This document shows positions 61,921 through 64,000 of a stretch of 64,000 nt of DNA, piece after piece. The stretch's first letter is position 1, and each line of letters begins with the position of its first letter. The position numbers and the translations under genes are program-made. The DNA comes from Alphaproteobacteria bacterium (GTDB taxonomy: Bacteria > Pseudomonadota > Alphaproteobacteria > UBA8366): NCBI GenBank assembly GCA_028281325.1, contig JANQKC010000028.1:1-64000 (forward strand), in the 5' to 3' direction. The notes under the pieces were generated by a model. The model did not search any database, was not told where the DNA came from, and saw nothing but the letters and a program-made list of their open reading frames with translations.

Positions 61921-63533
61921 GGTTTGGCGACACGCCCCTAGACGAGGCGGACGGCGCCGTGCTCGCGCACAGCGTCCGCGCCGACGGCATCGCCTTCAAG
62001 AAGGGCCGCACGTTATCGGCCGAGGACGTCGCGGCGTTGTCCGCCGCCGGCATCGGATCGGTCATCGCGGCGCGCTTGGATCCGGGCGACGTTGCCGAAG
62101 ACGACGCGGCGACCCGTATCGCCGCCGCGCTGCAGGGCGACCACCTGACCGCGAGCGCCGCCTTCACGGGCCGGGTGAACCTGATCGCGACCGAGCGGGG
62201 GCTGGCCGTGATCGACGAGGTGATCAACACCCTGAACCGGATCGACGAAGCCATCACCGTCGCAACCGTGCCGGCCTGGGACCTGGTGACCCCGCGCCAG
62301 ATCGTCGCAACGATCAAAATCATTCCCTTCGCCGTCGCCGAAGACTTCGTCGCGCAGTGCGAAACGCTGGCCCGCGCCGTCCATCAGCCGGTTCGGGTCG
62401 CCCCGTTGTCGGCAAAGACCGTCGGGCTGATCCAGACCCAATTGCCCGGCACGAAAGCCACAATGCTGGACAAGACGACGGCGGTCCTGTCGGCGCGGCT
62501 CGAACGGCTCGACAGCAGCCTCGCCGGCGAGCTGCGCTGCGATCACGCGCCGGCGCCGCTGCAGGCCGCGATCGAGACCCACCTGGCCAACGGCTGCGAC
62601 ATGGTGTTGGTCGCCGGCGCATCGGCCATCACCGACCGCCGCGACGTCATTCCCAGCGCGGTCGTCGGCGCGGGCGGCGCGATCGACCATTTCGGCATGC
62701 CGGTCGATCCGGGTAACCTGCTCATGCTGGGACGGATCAGCGCGACACCGGTGGTCGGCCTACCCGGCTGCGCCCGCTCCCCGAAATTCAACGGTATCGA
62801 CTGGGTGCTGCAGCGTCTCTGCGCCGATATCCCGCTCGCCCCGGCGGACATCATGGCCATGGGCATCGGCGGCCTGCTGAAGGAGATGCCGGGACGGCCG
62901 CAGCCCCGAACCGGAGAGGACAGCGACAAGACCGCGCCGCATGCCCCGCGCATCGCCAGCGTCATCCTCGCCGCGGGCCAATCCCGCCGGATGGGGGAAA
63001 CCAACAAGCTGTTGGCCATGGTCGACGGCAAGCCGATGGTCCGTTGGGCGATCGAAGCGGCCCTCGCCTCCGCCGCGACGCCGGTCTTCATCGTGCTCGG
63101 CCATCAAGCGGACCTTGTGCGGCAAGCCCTTGCCGACGTGGACGTCACCTTTGTCGATAACCCGGAATTCGCCGACGGCATCAGCGCCTCGGTGAAACGC
63201 GGGGTCGCCGCGCTGCCCACCGGCATCGACGGCGCCGTGGTCATCCTCGGCGATATGCCGAAGGTCGGCGGCGCGCTGATCGACCGTCTGGTCGCGGCCT
63301 ACAATCCGGTCGAGGGCCGCGCGCTTTGTATTCCCACGTGGCGGGGCAAACGGGGCAATCCGGTCCTGATCGGCAAGCAGTTCTTCGCGGAAGTACAGGA
63401 CTTGGCCGGCGATGTCGGCGCGCGCCCGTTGATCAGCCAATATCCGGAATTGATCTGTGAAGTCGATATGGATGACGACGCGGCCCTGGTCGACATCGAC
63501 ACACCCGAAGCGCTCGGCGCGCTCGGCGATTAG
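61917..63533 (+). CDS. Fused molybdopterin-binding (MoeA/MogA-like) and MobA-like nucleotidyltransferase protein
   Basis: 538 aa. Residues about 1-335 are a molybdopterin-binding domain, with AGASAITDRRDVIPSAVV and GMPVDPGNLLML. Residues about 345-538 are an NTP-transferase: VILAAGQSRRMGETNKLLAM, the acidic GAVVILGDMPKV and RGKRGNPVLIGKQFF. Known MocA-like enzymes attach CMP to make the MCD cofactor that CoxL needs, which fits the context. Last gene of the maturation unit. Confidence 0.9.
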   Translation: MRFGDTPLDEADGAVLAHSVRADGIAFKKGRTLSAEDVAALSAAGIGSVIAARLDPGDVAEDDAATRIAAALQGDHLTASAAFTGRVNLIATERGLAVIDEVINTLNRIDEAITVATVPAWDLVTPRQIVATIKIIPFAVAEDFVAQCETLARAVHQPVRVAPLSAKTVGLIQTQLPGTKATMLDKTTAVLSARLERLDSSLAGELRCDHAPAPLQAAIETHLANGCDMVLVAGASAITDRRDVIPSAVVGAGGAIDHFGMPVDPGNLLMLGRISATPVVGLPGCARSPKFNGIDWVLQRLCADIPLAPADIMAMGIGGLLKEMPGRPQPRTGEDSDKTAPHAPRIASVILAAGQSRRMGETNKLLAMVDGKPMVRWAIEAALASAATPVFIVLGHQADLVRQALADVDVTFVDNPEFADGISASVKRGVAALPTGIDGAVVILGDMPKVGGALIDRLVAAYNPVEGRALCIPTWRGKRGNPVLIGKQFFAEVQDLAGDVGARPLISQYPELICEVDMDDDAALVDIDTPEALGALGD

Positions 63534-63540
63534 TCTCGCG

Positions 63541-64000
63541 CTATCCGGCGAAACGGCGGTTCAGGAATTCCAGGATCACCCGGTCGATGCCGAAATCGTA
63601 GAGGTCAGTATGGCCGCCGCCGGGCACGAAATGCGCTTCCTTGGGCTCGACCGCCGCGCCGAAAAGTTGGCGCGCCAACCGCACCGGGATCAAGGTGTCG
63701 GCATCGCCATGCAGAATGAGAAGCGGCGCGTCGATCTTTGCGATGCGGCTGATGGAATCGAACCGGTCCAACAAGATCCACTTCGCCGGCGTGTACCAAT
63801 AGTGGATTTGGGCCACGTCGGTGATCCGGTTATACGGCGCTTCCAGCACCACCGCGCCAACCGGGTTCTCGGACGCGACTTTCGTCACGACACCGGACCC
63901 GAGCGACTCACCATACAAGACGATTCGGTCCGCGCCGATGCCTTGCGCCAACGTATAGCGATAAGCGGCGCGCCCGTCTTCATAGACGCCGTTCTCGCTG
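63541..64000 (-). CDS. Alpha/beta hydrolase (5' partial)
   Basis: The frame is open to the window edge, so the 5' end lies beyond it. Visible: the nucleophile elbow GESLGSG, the catalytic Asp in HGDADTLIPV and the His in GGGHTDLYDFG. This is similar to the Bem46/ABHD17-type serine hydrolases. An apparent TTG start at 63951 is internal to the fold (the preceding strand-helix is also coding), so the true start is outside. Convergent with the MobA-like gene across only seven bp. The substrate is unknown. Confidence 0.85.
   Translation of the reverse strand, partial: SENGVYEDGRAAYRYTLAQGIGADRIVLYGESLGSGVVTKVASENPVGAVVLEAPYNRITDVAQIHYWYTPAKWILLDRFDSISRIAKIDAPLLILHGDADTLIPVRLARQLFGAAVEPKEAHFVPGGGHTDLYDFGIDRVILEFLNRRFAG

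Overview
The window reads as chromosome of a high-GC alphaproteobacterium, most likely a free-living Rhodospirillales-type organism. Support comes from the complete Caulobacter-style Tad/Cpa pilus locus, a DUF1127 small protein, an NDUFS4-like complex I accessory subunit, tripartite tricarboxylate (TTT) transporter genes, a form II CO-dehydrogenase-like cluster and a multi-subunit Mrp-type antiporter. I cannot name the genus from sequence alone.

Layout. 1-9.8 kb: small metabolic and housekeeping genes, two tRNAs (Arg-TCT, Pro-TGG), a 2.2 kb interval bounded by an intact tRNA-Arg and a decayed copy of its 3' half (a probable relic integration site holding a GMC oxidoreductase that lacks a standard start codon), and an unusual tandem beta-hydroxyacid dehydrogenase. 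9.8-12.5 kb: an AT-richer patch with two PAS-like proteins and an acetyltransferase, flanked by two closely related, divergently oriented TTT solute-binding genes. 12.5-15.6 kb: a tctC-tctB-tctA uptake operon. 15.9-22.2 kb: an LLM-type flavin oxidoreductase; a three-gene membrane cassette that looks like an ExbB/ExbD-type proton-driven motor with a non-standard periplasmic domain; and an operon of degenerate succinyl-CoA-ligase-like subunits with an unusual acyl-CoA dehydrogenase. 22.3-35.2 kb: Tad pilus locus (VWA TadG-like protein, Flp pilin, CpaA-F, TadB-D, two TadE-like minor pilins). 35.4-42.1 kb: small exported proteins, a histone-deacetylase-like amidohydrolase, an ATM1-type ABC exporter and a soluble multi-PAS histidine kinase. 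42.1-49.5 kb: a ten-gene Mrp-like operon on the minus strand with three antiporter-like pump subunits. 49.7-63.5 kb: an orphan Panacea-domain protein, coxG and coxS-L-M, then a YdbH-YnbE-YdbL envelope lipid-transport cassette, then the cox maturation genes (MoxR ATPase, VWA protein, split XdhC, a molybdopterin-binding/MobA-like fusion). The right edge cuts an alpha/beta hydrolase.

How genes work together. The Tad genes form one secretion and pilus machine. coxS-L-M encode a molybdenum hydroxylase that the maturation genes behind the ydbH cassette would load with cofactor. The Mrp operon would exchange monovalent cations for protons. The most promising candidate for an undescribed system is the motor-like cassette at 16953-18683; next are the degenerate CoA-ligase/dehydrogenase operon (19019-22244) and the tandem dehydrogenase (4486-6327).
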